Notes: generated by a model not told the origin, from the letters alone. A DNA stretch of 64,000 nt from Halichondria panicea (GCF_963675165.1 NC_087386.1:6087566-6151565); one strand, 5' to 3'. Positions 9,816 to 21,606 are shown, counted from the stretch's first letter. Program-made: numbers and translations.

Positions 9816-10371
9816 ATCCGACTAGAAAAACATTTGCAATGTGAAAAATTGCTAGGATTGGCCAGGGGAACCACAAAAAAGCGTGGGAACAAGAAATCAG
9901 ACGAGAGCATAACTCCAATCCGTTACAACGTCAATCACATGTATACTGGTAGTTTTCCCATGTTTTCCCAGCCAATATGCCACGCAATTTTTACTGGTGG
10001 AGTGATGACCAATCCCTATATATATTTATTATACATCCATTTTAGAATGTGGGGCACATAATCATGATGATTTGTGATGAATTGATGTTCCTAATACATG
10101 CAGTGTTGAGCACAGGTACACACAGTCCATCCATACGTAGTAACATGCACGGACCGTACTGGTGACTGCATGGAATGATGTGGTGGATGGAAGCTGATAG
10201 GTGGATCTGGAACACAGTCTATTATTTAATATACTATGTATTGTACATGTTCATGACGTTGTAACGGATTGGAGTTATGCTCTCGTCTGATTTCTTGTTC
10301 CCACGCTTTTTTGTGGTTCCCCTGGCCAATCCTAGCAATTTTTCACATTGCAAATGTTTTTCTAGTCGGAT
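9816..10371. mobile_element. Fold-back element with ~118-bp inverted arms
   Basis: The left arm (9816-9933) and right arm (10254-10371) are near-perfect inverted copies, starting ATCCGACTAGAAAAACATTT and reaching CCGTTACAACGTCA. The 320-bp centre has no gene. No clear target duplication is visible. ORFs within the arms are mirror images of one another and are not genes. Confidence 0.75.
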
Positions 10372-10957
10372 TCCCTTTCTTTTTCAGTACAGTTTACGTA
10401 TCATGACATGCATAAGTGGAACGTCAAGAGGCAGTACAAGAAGAGAAGACAGGACTAATCAGATATCTTCTGGAATACTGGACTAATAATTATAGTATAA
10501 TGAGTAATAATTTATTGCTTGATAATTATGTTGAATTTGCTAATCAGTATTAAATGACAGCCATTTTAAGAGCATGATATCTAGCCAGTGCATATAGCAT
10601 GCCTGTCAGAGAAAGGGAGCTAGAGCTGAACAGTGTGAAGAAAAGGAACACCTCAGGCTCTGGAAAAGCACTGCTGCTGCACTGATTTTAGGCGCACGGT
10701 TTATTAGCCACGCCTATCTATTATTATTGGCCACAACACAATATTTTATTGCTGAGTCATTAAAGATGGCGGAATTGTCTAGGTAAGAGAAATAGAGACT
10801 GAGAGGTCATCTGCCTTGTGGAAGCAATCGCAAATCTGAAGAAGCGCTTTGTAATCCAGGTTGTAGTCGTTTGGAAACCCTGTGCAGAATGTCCTGGAGA
10901 TGGCTGTACTTGGAGTAAATGCTGGGCAAGAAACTTACTTACTTACTCACTTACTTA

Positions 10958-11343
10958 CCGTATATCTTCTAATTTATCGGACACTTCTAATTACCCCGGA
11001 CACTCTTTTGGGCAATTTTCGTTGTTCTAATACAACGGACACTCCAGTACTTTAATATTACATTTGTTCTAAATATCCGGACAATATCTTGAAAAGTTGA
11101 GTTACCATTTGTAAACGGCAAGTAAGACTTGGAGTGCTGCAGTTAGATAGCTTTGAGTAGCTAGTTTTAGATAGTTAGTGCAACTATTCAGTCGTACCTT
11201 GTTCTATTAAACTTAGCTAGCTCGCATGCAGCTGCTTGCTTGTTCTAATTATTCCGGACACTTCGCATGCTCTGTTCCAATTATACCCGGACAATTTCCA
11301 AAATAATTATTTTTTGCTGTCCGATAAATTAGAAGATATACGG
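10958..11343. mobile_element. MITE, CCGTATATCTTC family, TA duplication
   Basis: Long inverted ends (CCGTATATCTTCTAATTTAT and its complement at 11343) are flanked by TA at 10956-10957 and 11344-11345. The 386-bp element sits inside an ACTT/TTAC microsatellite. The same family is inserted at 43119-43514. The interior repeats the GTCCGNATAATTAGAA theme. Non-autonomous, Tc1/mariner-type by its TA duplication. Confidence 0.8.
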
Positions 11344-11661
11344 TACTTACTTACTTAGTCAGTCAGACAAAGAGCGGTGAAACGTCGAAATAGTGCAATT
11401 TTTAAAATGAAAATATTCATTCATTAAAATGTTTATGGATTATGAAATGAGAGATACAAAGAGAGAAAAGGCTAAATAAACTATCTGTTCAGCCAGTTTC
11501 TTGATGTGGCCTTTCCCTGCAGAGATAGAACAGTTTGAACATGAGTCAAAATAATTGAAATATTGCTAAACACAGGCAAACCCACTGCCAATCCTATGTA
11601 AAACCTACTGGTTTTACTAATTGTACATATTTTTAGCAAAATAAATGTCATATGTCACTGA

Positions 11662-13912
11662 TCAGTTTATCAATGGTGTCACTTCTGAAGGCTCAGCTGT
11701 ACTTGGGCTCAGGAAGTTGGGAGCATGATCGGCTGTGTCCGTAGGTAGGCTGACTCTAGTGGAGGGTAGAGCAGTTCGTAGTCCTGGACCAGCCGTTTCG
11801 ATATCGGCTCTGTTGGCAAACCTCACATGTCTCGTTTTACTACGAAAACTGTAGCACATGTAGCCAAAAACTAGCAATGGGAAACACGATAGAGGAGAAG
11901 ATAGGACTATCTGTGTTATCACTATGTCAGTCGAAACATAAAGCGCACAAAAAAAGAGTACAAAAATCCATTCCCAACAAAAACAGAGTAAAGAAAAATA
12001 GAGCAAAAAATATTCCTATTTCTTTCAGTACATCTCTTCTCCTTGCAATTTGCCTTCTCCATAGAGTACAAAACCATATAGTTAAAACAACGTTTCCTAT
12101 GAAGCTTATTAGTACTAGTGCAGGTGGTATGACTAAAATAATTACAATGCAGTACAGAGCGGAGTTTATATTGTTATAATATAATATTATATATTCCAGC
12201 ATAGATAATAGAGCACAGAAGGGATTGGAAACGTAATGATATTCATAGCATTCTTGGTTCAGATGCGTGTCTCCATCACGTGACCAATTAATGGTGGGGA
12301 TTTAATAGAGTTACATGACAGGTGGCAATGGTTTAAATATTCCTATGGCAAGCAGCAAGCTAGTCTCCAGGCGCAGGCTAGGCAGAATCAGTCACTGGTA
12401 GTACTGCAGCAAGTGAGCTTGATTACCAATATCTGTGGAAAAAAATTGTGGCAGTGCTTGCTCAGGGCCAGGGAGACTTAAATCTCAAACTGTGATCGAT
12501 GTTTCAAGGTGCAGCTCAGGAGTTGGCCAAGATTGAAATAAATGAGAAGAACACCATTACTACTTTGTTCGATGTATGACGGCACTAATAAATATCTAGA
12601 CTGGATGTCAGCAAGAGATGGAACTTGTGAACAATAGCAATAACAAAATTGTTAGCATTAAGTTTACCTTTTCTGATACGGAATCATTGTGATCATTGTG
12701 TATGTGTGCACTGTTGGGCTGGTTTTGAGCCTTCAAGACCCTAGTCGGTGCCTTTCAGCATTATTACATTTAATTTACCAAACGTAAACTGTCTATGTTC
12801 CATCAGTATTACCTACACATACATACGTACATGTACATGCAGGACATTATAATGTTGTGATCTCTCAGAATATTTATATGTTAATCTTTATTAACCATGC
12901 ATTTCTACAACCACTTCTTAGCAAATGAGACTCCTTAACACTTGTTCTTAATCATTTGCAAGGTCAGGAAAACTCCACACAGCAACCAATGATTCTGCAC
13001 TGATTTACTGTTACAACTGGTCCTTAAACATGTATTTGGACTAATCAACAGGACAGTGCAACACAGTGCTGTCAAATGAACCTACTCTTGTTTCTAAAAA
13101 TGTACAGAAAACTTTAATAAAGTTCTAAAAACTCCACAAGTATATTGTAACACTTTGACTCTCTACTAACCTTTCTTCATAGAGGTTTTCCTGCAGAAAA
13201 CAGAGATTTAACACTGGTATAGCGCACATAAGATGATTGCGGGGGTGGCTACACAGTTTTGTGGTCTAAAGCAGATTCATAGCCATCCAATTGTCAAAAG
13301 AGTAGAATAGTAAACAAACAATTAACACTTGTAACCGCGAGACACGCATATGACACAGCTGCAAGATGTCACTACATGGGTTGTATACTGGGTCACGTGA
13401 ACGTTTCCAATCCCTGTCTCTATTATCTATGATTCCAGCACACTAAACACGAGCCCGGGAAGCAATGTTATCATGACAAATATACATTCCAAATGAAAAC
13501 GCCATCGATCACTCCAAGGACGCCTTCTTGAGAAACAACCACACAGTTTTGTTACCAGGGTAAAGTAGATAGAGCAGACCAGTAGAGCTATAATCCACAC
13601 TAAACCACTCTGTGCCACACTGATGTACACAAGTCTAACTTGGTAACAAAAGTTGTACATTGACTCATCTCGTTTGAATGCAGAAATGCTCCAAAGCCAT
13701 AATGCTCCTAGCTGTAGTGTAGTGATGACAGTCATGTAGACTATCCTTCTTACTAGAAAGTTAGTCTTCCTTCGATAGATAAACACAATATTTAACACCA
13801 TCCCAACAAAGCTCAGTGGAAACACCACTGAGAGAACTGCTGCTTGAGTAATGAAGACACCTGGCAGGGATATGTTTGAAGACCACGCGGGATTAAGATA
13901 GCTGCATTCCAT
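11662..13912 (-). pseudogene. 7TM receptor copy 3, split by a transposon
   Basis: The 5' half (13439-13912; MECSYLNPAW to LPGLVFSVL, TM1-TM4) and the 3' half (11662-12198; TM5 to the tail ending SEVTPLIN) are separated by a 1.23-kb element at 12200-13431, inserted between TM4 and TM5. A second lesion is a one-base frame change in a run of seven T in the TM6-TM7 region (about 11950), after which the correct family frame ([15 protein letters not shown]) continues. The N-terminus is shorter than in the other copies (SSNISLPG, with an NIS sequon). The conserved 5' flank is present at 13913-14060. Non-functional as it stands. Confidence 0.9.
12200..13431. mobile_element. DNA transposon with CATAGAT ends and 7-bp target duplication
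   Basis: The inverted ends begin CATAGATAATAGAG and continue through GGGATTGGAAACGT. ATTCCAG is duplicated at 12193-12199 and 13432-13438, and removing one copy restores the receptor sequence found in the sister genes. The 1232-bp interior has no long ORF, so the element is non-autonomous. A 505-bp relative at 32263-32767 shares the end pattern and also a 7-bp duplication. The superfamily is not recognised. Confidence 0.8.
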
Positions 13913-14224
13913 TCTCACAAACTTTCAAGACAGCTTAGCTGTGTAGTATAATTTTGATATCTATCGCAAAGTATCAGGCACCTCACTAATTAGATTCATA
14001 AAAACATGTGGCCGGAACATGCACAGGAAGTCGTGTGTAAGTAAGTCCTTATAAGCAACTAACCTCTACACAGGCTCTCCTTTTTCTGTTCAATCGTTCA
14101 ATAAGATTAAATACTGTATTAATCGTTTAACAAAATAAAATATGAAGGAATAAAGAAAGAAATAGAGGTAGAGTTAGGAAAAAGGAGAGCCTGTATCGGG
14201 GAGTTGTGTGAGGGTATAGAAGGG

Positions 14225-14810
14225 TGGTAGAAGGGTGAAAACGAGCGTGGGCATGCTGAGCTAGAGATGTTGGACTGCCCATGCACGCAAAGATCTACGA
14301 TAGCCTAGCCACATGATCGAACTGGAAATTTGCAAGCAGTCTAGCTAGCTATCTTAGCTAGCTGGTCTAGATTGTGTGTTTAGATTCAGAATATTAAATT
14401 TTCTTGTGTTTTTCATCTAAAGTCATCATTATCATCTAGCAGGTAGCTCTGCCACCAGAGCTGGCCATGCTGGTTCCCTGACTTGCAGTAGCTTGGTGGC
14501 CAAGCTACACCTTGGCAGCCGGTGTCTCAGCATAGTCCTCAGTATAGTACAGTATACAGTTGATCTTATAATAATTATTAACTCCGAATGCGTGGGAGAA
14601 TACCTTACGTCACGATTGTGGGCTATACATATCGCCCACGTTCATAAAAATCCTTGTGGATCACGCAATTTCCCGAACCAGGCCTTACTTTTTCTTAACT
14701 GTACGCCCATTTCTTTCTTTGCTGCCTCATTTTGTCTATTCTTTTTTGCCTACCTTCTATTTATGCATGAACAATGACAACAGCAAGAAAAAGTAAGGCC
14801 TGGGAACTTT
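14225..14810. repeat. ~580-bp interspersed repeat in receptor 5' flanks
   Basis: A block starting GGTGAAAACGAGCGTGGGC and ending AAGTAAGGCCTGGGAAC occurs here and at 49805-50370 and 53518-54080, each time next to receptor 5' flank sequence. It contains an internal inverted pair (CCAGGCCTTACTTTTTC and its complement) that is damaged in the 50-kb copy. Nothing coding is conserved. It may be an old element carried along with the flanks. Confidence 0.6.
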
Positions 14811-14825
14811 CAAGTAAGCTTAGCT

Positions 14826-15578
14826 CAGGGGCGGATCCAGGAAAAATGAAAGGGGGGGGCTAGTAGAAAGGGGCAAAGCCCCGTACGAGGGTGGCGGAGC
14901 CACCCAGGGGGTGGGTATGGGAGGGGGAGCATCCCCCTCCCGCCTCGCCGGAGGCGAAATTTTTTTATTTTTACAATTTGCTCACACTTTTACCTTTGAA
15001 CTGTCATATTAATAAGTGAATACTGAATATGAAAAAGTTAATACAAAAAACTCGTTCTAATCAACAAAAGGATGTATACTGTAGATGTTACATCTACATT
15101 CATGCACTCTTGGTACATAAAAGAATCACAATGCCTACCCAGACTGCACTGAGAGTGAGAGGAGATAAGGCTGCTTCCTTGCAACTAGCTGAAAAAGTCT
15201 GAGATCTGCTCCATGTTGCAGCTCAACAGCATGCACAATAGCCTCCTTCACAAGGCCTAGGAAAAGAGGCCTGGGATATGATCGAGGCTACAAAACATTG
15301 CACAAGGAGCTGACTCAGCAACAGCAATAGTTAAGTTGACCCTAGCTAGCTAGCTAGTATAGTATGCATGTCCAGCTAGCTAGCCTACATCCTTTATACT
15401 CTTAGTAGCTAGACTTGGCTATTGTCTAGCATCTCTTAAGTCAGTGAGTCTACATGCAGATGCATAAGTAACAAGGTTGGTGGCAAAATTGTTGTAACCT
15501 CAGACTAGCAATACATAGGTAGTTTTTTCAAAAGGGGGGGGCTTCAGCCCCTCAAAATCACCCCTGGATCCGCCCCTG
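14826..15578. mobile_element. MITE with CAGGGGCGGATCCAGG ends, 5-bp target duplication
   Basis: The inverted ends CAGGGGCGGATCCAGG and CCTGGATCCGCCCCTG enclose 753 bp, flanked by TAGCT at 14821-14825 and 15579-15583. The uninterrupted site (CAGCTTAGCTGTGTAG) is seen in the sister flanks. Subterminal G- and C-rich tracts are shared with the 392-bp copy at 50652-51043. The ends resemble hAT-type MITEs, though a 5-bp duplication is shorter than the usual 8 bp. Confidence 0.8.
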
Positions 15579-15584
15579 TAGCTG

Positions 15585-16892
15585 TGTAGTATAATTTTGA
15601 TATCTATCTCAAAGTATCAGGCACCTCGCTAATTAGATTCATAAAAACATGTGGCCGGAACACGCACAGGAAGTCATGTGCAAGTAAGTCCTTATAACAA
15701 CAGAGAATCAATGTAAATAAAGCACAGCAAAGCAAAACAAAAAGTACACAGCCAGTAATGCATTTGGTTATAGATATACTGATTTGCTATTTATTATGCC
15801 TCGGGGCATAGCCGAATGAGGGATACGATAAAGCTGACTGTGTGTCTTTTTATGGGATAAGAAAGATGGGATAGGAAACGCACACTGAATTTATGTAGTG
15901 TCATCATTCCATCCTCGTTATGCCCCGCCCACTAGTGTCATGCACAGACACAGTATAGCAGCTACATTAGTTTTACTGGCAGAAATTCCACTGTAGTCTG
16001 CATACTAAGTGAGACTATATAAAGAGTTGTTTCCAATGTTACAAAGTTATAGAGGATTTTATAGAATAATAATTATGTCAGTTAGTTCGATACTATAAAC
16101 TTTTTTGTTGTTGATTGTGATCACAATATAATATCCATAGAGCACTCACAACGGTCATTAGCCTGGTTTGTAGTTGCAGCTACCAATAGCTATTGCTCTA
16201 GTGTAGAGCTAACTACATGTACTAAGTAGAATAGCAACCTTCTACGAACAGATTTTGCTATTCCTGATTCTGGAGAGACCGCACTGCAATGGCCTTCAAT
16301 GTACTGGTAAGCAAAACTAGCCTTTACTCGAGAACAAAGCCTTTGTTTCCAAGTTAGCATTGCTAGAAGTAATAATAGGTGAGTGAGTAGTTGTACTTAT
16401 CAACCATTGTATATAGCTAGGTGAATGTATAAGCTACAACATTATTCACAAATATTTCCCCAATATAGTTGTTATAGTTGGAAAATCATTTTATGTGAAA
16501 TGGGGGGGAAATGTGTGTAATATCAAATATCTCCGGAATTAAATTTACATGTGTGAAAGACCTTAGCCGACAAGTTTGCTTGAGTTCCATCGCTAACAAA
16601 AAGGTGCCCAAAAACGATAATTGATTAGTAATCACTAGCTAAACTATTCAGGAATGACCTTAGCTGACAACGATTGGTCTTTTCCATCGCTGTAAGCGAT
16701 TGTCCACTATTGTTGTTTTATAAGCCACCACATACCCACCACCTTTGGTTGCCATGGAAATATGTTTGAATATGTTTTACTTTTAGGTACCTCTGTGACA
16801 ATCACAAAATGTTCACATTTATGTACCAGTAGAAGAAAATGTAAATTTTTTTACTCTCTAGACTATATATATAAAATAAATAGCAAAATAAA
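15585..16892. repeat. Receptor-unit spacer (5' flank of copy 3, type-B 3' flank of copy 4)
   Basis: The sequence continues the receptor 5' flank (GGCACCTCGCTAATTAGA at 15619), then the dispersed GGGATACGATAAAG repeat, a TACATTAGTTTT block and the type-B 3' flank, which includes GGTTGCCATGG near 16749 and TTTTTTACTCTCTAGAC near 16850. Very similar spacers are at 51050-52254 and 54390-55603. No gene is seen. Confidence 0.6.
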
Positions 16893-17930
16893 TCAAGTCA
16901 CTGATTTATAGTTTATCAATGGCGTCACTTCTGAAGGCTCAGCTGTACTTGGGCTCAGGAAGTTGGGAGCATGATCGGCTGTATCCGTAGGTAGGCTGAC
17001 TCTAGTGGAGGGTGGAGCAGTTTGTAGTCCTGGACCAGCCGTCTCGATATCTGCTCTGTTGGCAAACCTCACATGTCTTGTTCTGCTATGAAAACTGTAG
17101 CACATGTAGCCAAAAACTAGCAATGGGAAACACGATAGAAAAGAAGATATGACTATCTGTGTTATCACTATGGCAGGCGGAATATAATTAAACCCACCAG
17201 AAATATCCATTCCAATCACAAACAGAGTAAAGAAAAATAGAGCAAAAAATATTCCTATTTCTTTCAGTACATCTCTTCTCCTTGCAATTTGCCTTCTCCA
17301 TAGAATACAAAACCATATAGTTAAAACAAAATTTCCTATGAAGCTTATTAGTACTAGTGCAGATGGTATGGCTATAATAATGAGAATGAAGTACAGAGCG
17401 AAGTTTATTCCGATATATAAATAATATCCCAGCACACTAAACACAAACCCAACAAGCAATGTTATCATGACAAATATAAATTCCAATAGCAAACGCGATC
17501 GATTACTCTAAGGACGCCATCTTGAGAAACAACCACACAGTTTTGTTACTAGGGTAAAGTTGATAGAGCAGACCAGTATAGCTATAATCAACATTCCACC
17601 GCTATTTGCCAGACTGATGTACACATCTTTAGCGTGGTAACAAAAGTTGAGCATTGACTTATCTCGTTTGAATGCAGGAATGCTCCAAAGCCATAATGCT
17701 CCAAGGTGTAGTGTAGTGTTGACAGTCATGTAGACTATCCTTCTTACTAGAAAGTTAGTCTTCCTTCGACAGATAAACACAATATTCAACACCATCCCAA
17801 CAGAGCTCAATGGAAACACAACTGAGAGAACTACTGCTTGAGCAATGTAGACACCTGGCAGAGTTGTGTTGATGTTTGTAGGATATGAATACCATGTATC
17901 AGGATCAGGATCAAGATAGCTGCACTCCAT
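16893..17930 (-). pseudogene. 7TM receptor copy 4, single in-frame stop
   Basis: Full-length and in one frame from the ATG of [15 protein letters not shown] to the tail, except for a TAG at 17508-17510 where the sister genes have TGG (CRWRP-W-SDRS, the loop after TM3). This is one G-to-A change. Otherwise it has all seven segments, the NTT sequon and the family tail, here extended to LINYKSVT because the usual stop is displaced. Its TM6-TM7 region (GGFNYIPPAIVITQIVISSF) resembles the copies at 35529 and 55604. Only the first three hydrophobic segments would be made. It may be a young pseudogene or a segregating null allele. Confidence 0.85.
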
Positions 17931-18391
17931 TCTAACAAACTGTCAAGTCAGCTTAGCTGTGTACAGTGCAACAACCAAAGAGAGTAGAACTTTTGTTTTT
18001 TTACGTTTTTGTGTATATCTTCTAAACTAAATGTGATTGGATCAATTTGAGTGCAGGTACTGAAAGTTCAACTATTGGCGCTTCCAGTGGACCACCACCT
18101 GTTACATCATATGACATCATCATTCCAAAATGGCTGCTAGAATATGTGTACATTGGAAAATATGTTAGACATGAAACTATCTTATTATGTTTGAGTTAAG
18201 ATCTGAAATTTGTTGTGCAAGTACTTCATTACCTTGCACATCTTTTGAGCTCCAGCGGAAATGCAGGCTGTTAGTAGGTTCTGAGATACACAGAATTTTG
18301 TAAATTTTTAGTAGCAAATGTGTTAGGCATTGATTTTTTGAGTTTGTGCTAGTTAATTAAGGTCTGATTTTTGAGGAGCATGTACTACAAT

Positions 18392-18769
18392 AGTATACTT
18401 TTCATTTGTACTAACTTACAGGAGCTAGACCAGTCTCTTCTTTGCTAGAGCGGCCCTTCTTGCCAAAAAAATGGTGATTTTAGCTGATTTTCACGGTTTC
18501 TGTTAGTGTAAATTGCCACGCCCCTGTGACACATTATGACTGACAACTGGGTGTAGTTGCCAGGTTAGAGATCACATGAGCTTGGATGTAGCAAATAAAG
18601 ACAAGATGATTTGTGATGTCACAAATCAATGAATATCATTGCTTACGTCAGCAAAACGGGCAAAGAGCAGCAAAATGGAGCAAAATCACAATTTTTGACA
18701 AGAAGGGCCGCTCTAGCAAAGAAGAGACTGGTCTAGCTCCTGTAAGTTAGTACAAATGAAAAGTATACT
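18392..18769. mobile_element. Hairpin (fold-back) element beside the rearranged receptor
   Basis: Arms of at least 72 bp are near-perfect inverted copies: AGTATACTTTTCATTTGTAC from 18392 and its complement ending at 18769, running through CTAGAGCGGCCCTTCTTG. The loop is about 220 bp. The right arm directly abuts the inverted receptor segment, so it probably marks the rearrangement breakpoint. The region 17931-18391 to its left shows no gene and no family flank that I recognise. Confidence 0.75.
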
Positions 18770-18773
18770 TTTC

Positions 18774-19413
18774 TCAAGAAGGCGTCCTTGGAGCGATCGA
18801 TCGCGTTTGCTATTGGAATATATATTTGTTGTGATAACATTGCTTGCCGGGTTGGTGTTTAGTGTGCTGGCATATATATGTATCGAAATAAGCTTCACTC
18901 TGCACATCACTAGTACTCTGCAAATGATTACTTTAATCATACCACCTGCACTAGTACTAATAAGCTTGATAGGAAATGTTGTTTTAACTGTATGGTTTTG
19001 TACTGTTGAGAAACAACCACACAGTTTCGTTACCAGGGTAAAGTAGATAGAGCAGACCAGTAGAGCTATAATCAACAGTAAACCACTATCTACCACAATG
19101 ATGTACACAAGTTTAACTGTGTCACAAAAGTTGAACATTGACTCATCTGGTTTGAATGCAGGAATGCTCCAAAGCCATAATACTCCAAGCTGTAGTGTAG
19201 TGATGACAGTCATGTAGACTATCCTTCTTACTAGAAAGTTAGTCTTCCTTCGACAAATAAACACAATATTCAACACCGTCCCAACAAAGCTCAGTGGAAA
19301 CACCACTGAGAGAACTACTGCTTGAGCAATGTAGACTGGCAGAGTTGTGTTGATATTGGTATTTGGATACCTCCACGGATCAGGATCAGGATCAAGATAT
19401 AGTTGCACTCCAT
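18774..19413 (-). pseudogene. 7TM receptor copy 5, with inverted core and lost 3' end
   Basis: The 5' part runs on the minus strand from the ATG at 19413 to about 19008 (N-terminus to the loop after TM3), with a 2-base insertion after MECNY that breaks the frame at once. The next section, 18774-19007, is inverted: on the + strand it reads [16 protein letters not shown] through TM4 and TM5 to GNVVLTVWFCT. TM6, TM7 and the tail are missing, and the hairpin element at 18392-18769 stands in their place. A translation of the minus strand through this region is therefore not a receptor. Confidence 0.85.
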
Positions 19414-21178
19414 TCTCACAAACTTTCAAGTCAGCTTAGCTGTGTAGATATCAGTCAAAGTAGCACAGGCACCTCTCTAATTAGATTCATAAGTGCGTGG
19501 GCGGAACCCAGGAAGTCGTGTGCAGTAAGTCCTTAGCAACAGAGAGCACACAACAAAGCAAAACAAAAGTACACAGCCAATAATCCACGGTATGTTTCAT
19601 GCCTGTTACGAGCCAATTTTAATTTACAGCCCAAAAAATCCACGTGCACGGTGTATTCGTGGTTAGATACTGCATAGCAACCAGCTTAATTTCTGTAATC
19701 GGTGGACTGGACTACTTAGAATGGACTACTGGAATGACCTTTTGACCTTTCTGCGTATGCACAGTACATGATTTGTAGGCAAAAAGTAAAAGCCATGTAC
19801 TTTACTATTTATTATGTCTCGAGGCGTAGCCGCACAAGGGATACGGTAAAGCTGACTGTGTGTGTGTCTGTCTTTTTGTATGATTGGAAGCGCACACTGA
19901 ATTTATGTAGTGCCGTCATGTTCCATATGCATCCTCGTTATGCCCCGCCCACTAGCATCATGCACAAACACAGTATACATGTAGCACTAAGCTACATTCG
20001 TTTTGCAGGCAGAAATTCCACTGTAGTCTGTGTACTACTGAAAAGTAACTAGGCTATAGGTGAGACTTGTTTCCAATGTTACAAAGTTACAGAGGATTTT
20101 ATATTATAATGTTATTAACAAGCCTAATTTAGTTCGATAACTGTAAACTTTTTTGTTTTTGATATTGTGATACAATCTACAGCTAATTTATAAGCTTATT
20201 AATGGGAATATCTACGATGTCTAAGACTTGAGGATTATTTAGAGTATTTACTCTTTTGTCGTAGTGTTTGCATAGACAAACAGAAACTAAAGTACCTGAG
20301 TATAACTTGTTTAAGGAAATAATGTGAGTTTTACCCCACCCAGTTGCTATGATACAGACCCCAATCTGGTTATATTAATTTTGAGTTGATTAAGTTATAG
20401 TTATAGCACGGGCACAAGGGATGTATGGAATATTTTGCACTGAAGCACGAGGGCTGAGTGCAATATATGCCATGCATCCCGAATGCACGTGTTATAACTA
20501 GTTTATATCCCAAGGGCATAGCAACATAACACTGTCTTAGTAACACAATATAAACTGCACAAAAAGATGACAAAGACAACTCTAGACACAGCTCCACGCC
20601 AGTATATGCAGCGTATTAGATTGGCATGACCGACGAATGGCTTGACACAAAATCCAACGCTGAAGCACTGCAAAACAGCCCCACCCCCACTACTGCTGCA
20701 AAGAAACAGCCCCACCCTACTTACTGCTGCGAAGAAACAGCCCCACCCTCAGTGTATTTTAAACTCCTCCTCGAACAGCCCTCCACTATCCTCAGCATCA
20801 CAACCAAGCCAAAGAAGCTCGCCTCTACACTGCTGCAAAACAGCTCAAGCCCCCAGCAAAAAGAGCCGCTTCTAGTGCTATGGTGAAGCAGAATTGACAT
20901 GCATCACAAAGTCGAGGACTAGGTCTAGGAACACAGAATCTTCCACAAAATGAAACTTGGACAATTTTAAAACCTGCATGATTGCAAAGAAACTCCAGCA
21001 GTGCTGAACATTCCTGCATGGCTTGATATACTTGTTATTTCTCATGATACAATAATTGTCTGCTTAATTTAATTGTCTGTCTAATGCCAGAGGGGCGTTT
21101 TGTGGTCAGTGCATTATGACTTTCAGCAGTGCATTATGCTGCATATTGCACTTGGCAACAACGTAGCAACGGGATATA
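19414..21178. repeat. Spacer: receptor 5' flank and unassigned repeats
   Basis: 19414-20330 is receptor 5' flank (CTAATTAGATTCAT at 19477, then the dispersed GGGATACGGTAAAG repeat near 19840). From 20390 the sequence is unlike the flanks. It contains a degenerate palindrome around GCACGGGCACAAGGGATG and GCATCCCGAATGCACGTG (20408-20490), and a Pro/Thr-rich open stretch at 20640-20880 made by short repeats of AACAGCCCCACCC. I do not regard that stretch as a gene because the repeat keeps several frames open. Confidence 0.5.
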
Positions 21179-21606
21179 CAGTAGACTCTCGTTAATCCGG
21201 TCACCCTTGGGACCATGCAGCTTGGCCGGAATAGTGAGGTGGCTGCAGCTCAGGAAATAGCCGCGGCTTAAAAATGACCTTACCTCGATCTAATGACTAC
21301 TTTTGCGGTTCTTGTCTCGAGGATAATGTAGGATAATGAATCATTTTGTTCTCTATTTAAGTGTAATTCAATTTTATTTGCTAAACCACACCCAAAACGT
21401 CATATCCGGCCGTAATACGCATATAAAATTACATTGAAAACCTTGTTTGAGACAGCCAGCACTGGCCGGTAACCGGAATAGCGAGTGGCCGTACTTCAGG
21501 GTGAGTTTTGTGCAGTAAACATATAGCTAGCATTCCGTGCCAAGCCAAATGGCCGGTATATCGAGGTGGCCGTACTTCAGGGAGCCGGAATAGCGAGAGT
21601 CTACTG
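21179..21606. mobile_element. Pogo/Tigger-like MITE, TA duplication
   Basis: Inverted ends CAGTAGACTCTCGTTAATCC and its near-complement (GGAATAGCGAGAGTCTACTG) enclose 428 bp between TA dinucleotides. The interior repeats TGGCCGGAATAG/GAGGTGGC words. The CAGTAGAnnCTCG start is the usual pattern of pogo/Tigger-type ends. No transposase. Confidence 0.75.

Noticed and set aside
11930-11965. Possible programmed frameshift at the run of seven T in receptor copy 3
   Set aside because: The gene is already split by a 1.2-kb transposon and the sisters do not share the run; simple decay explains it.
14493-14777. 94-codon ORF in the ~580-bp interspersed repeat
   Set aside because: Frame not kept in the repeat copies at 49.8 and 53.5 kb, which carry indels; no recognisable domain.
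20626-20886. Pro/Thr/Lys-rich ORFs of 77-86 codons
   Set aside because: Produced by short AACAGCCCCACCC repeats open in two frames; no start context, domain or counterpart in sister spacers.
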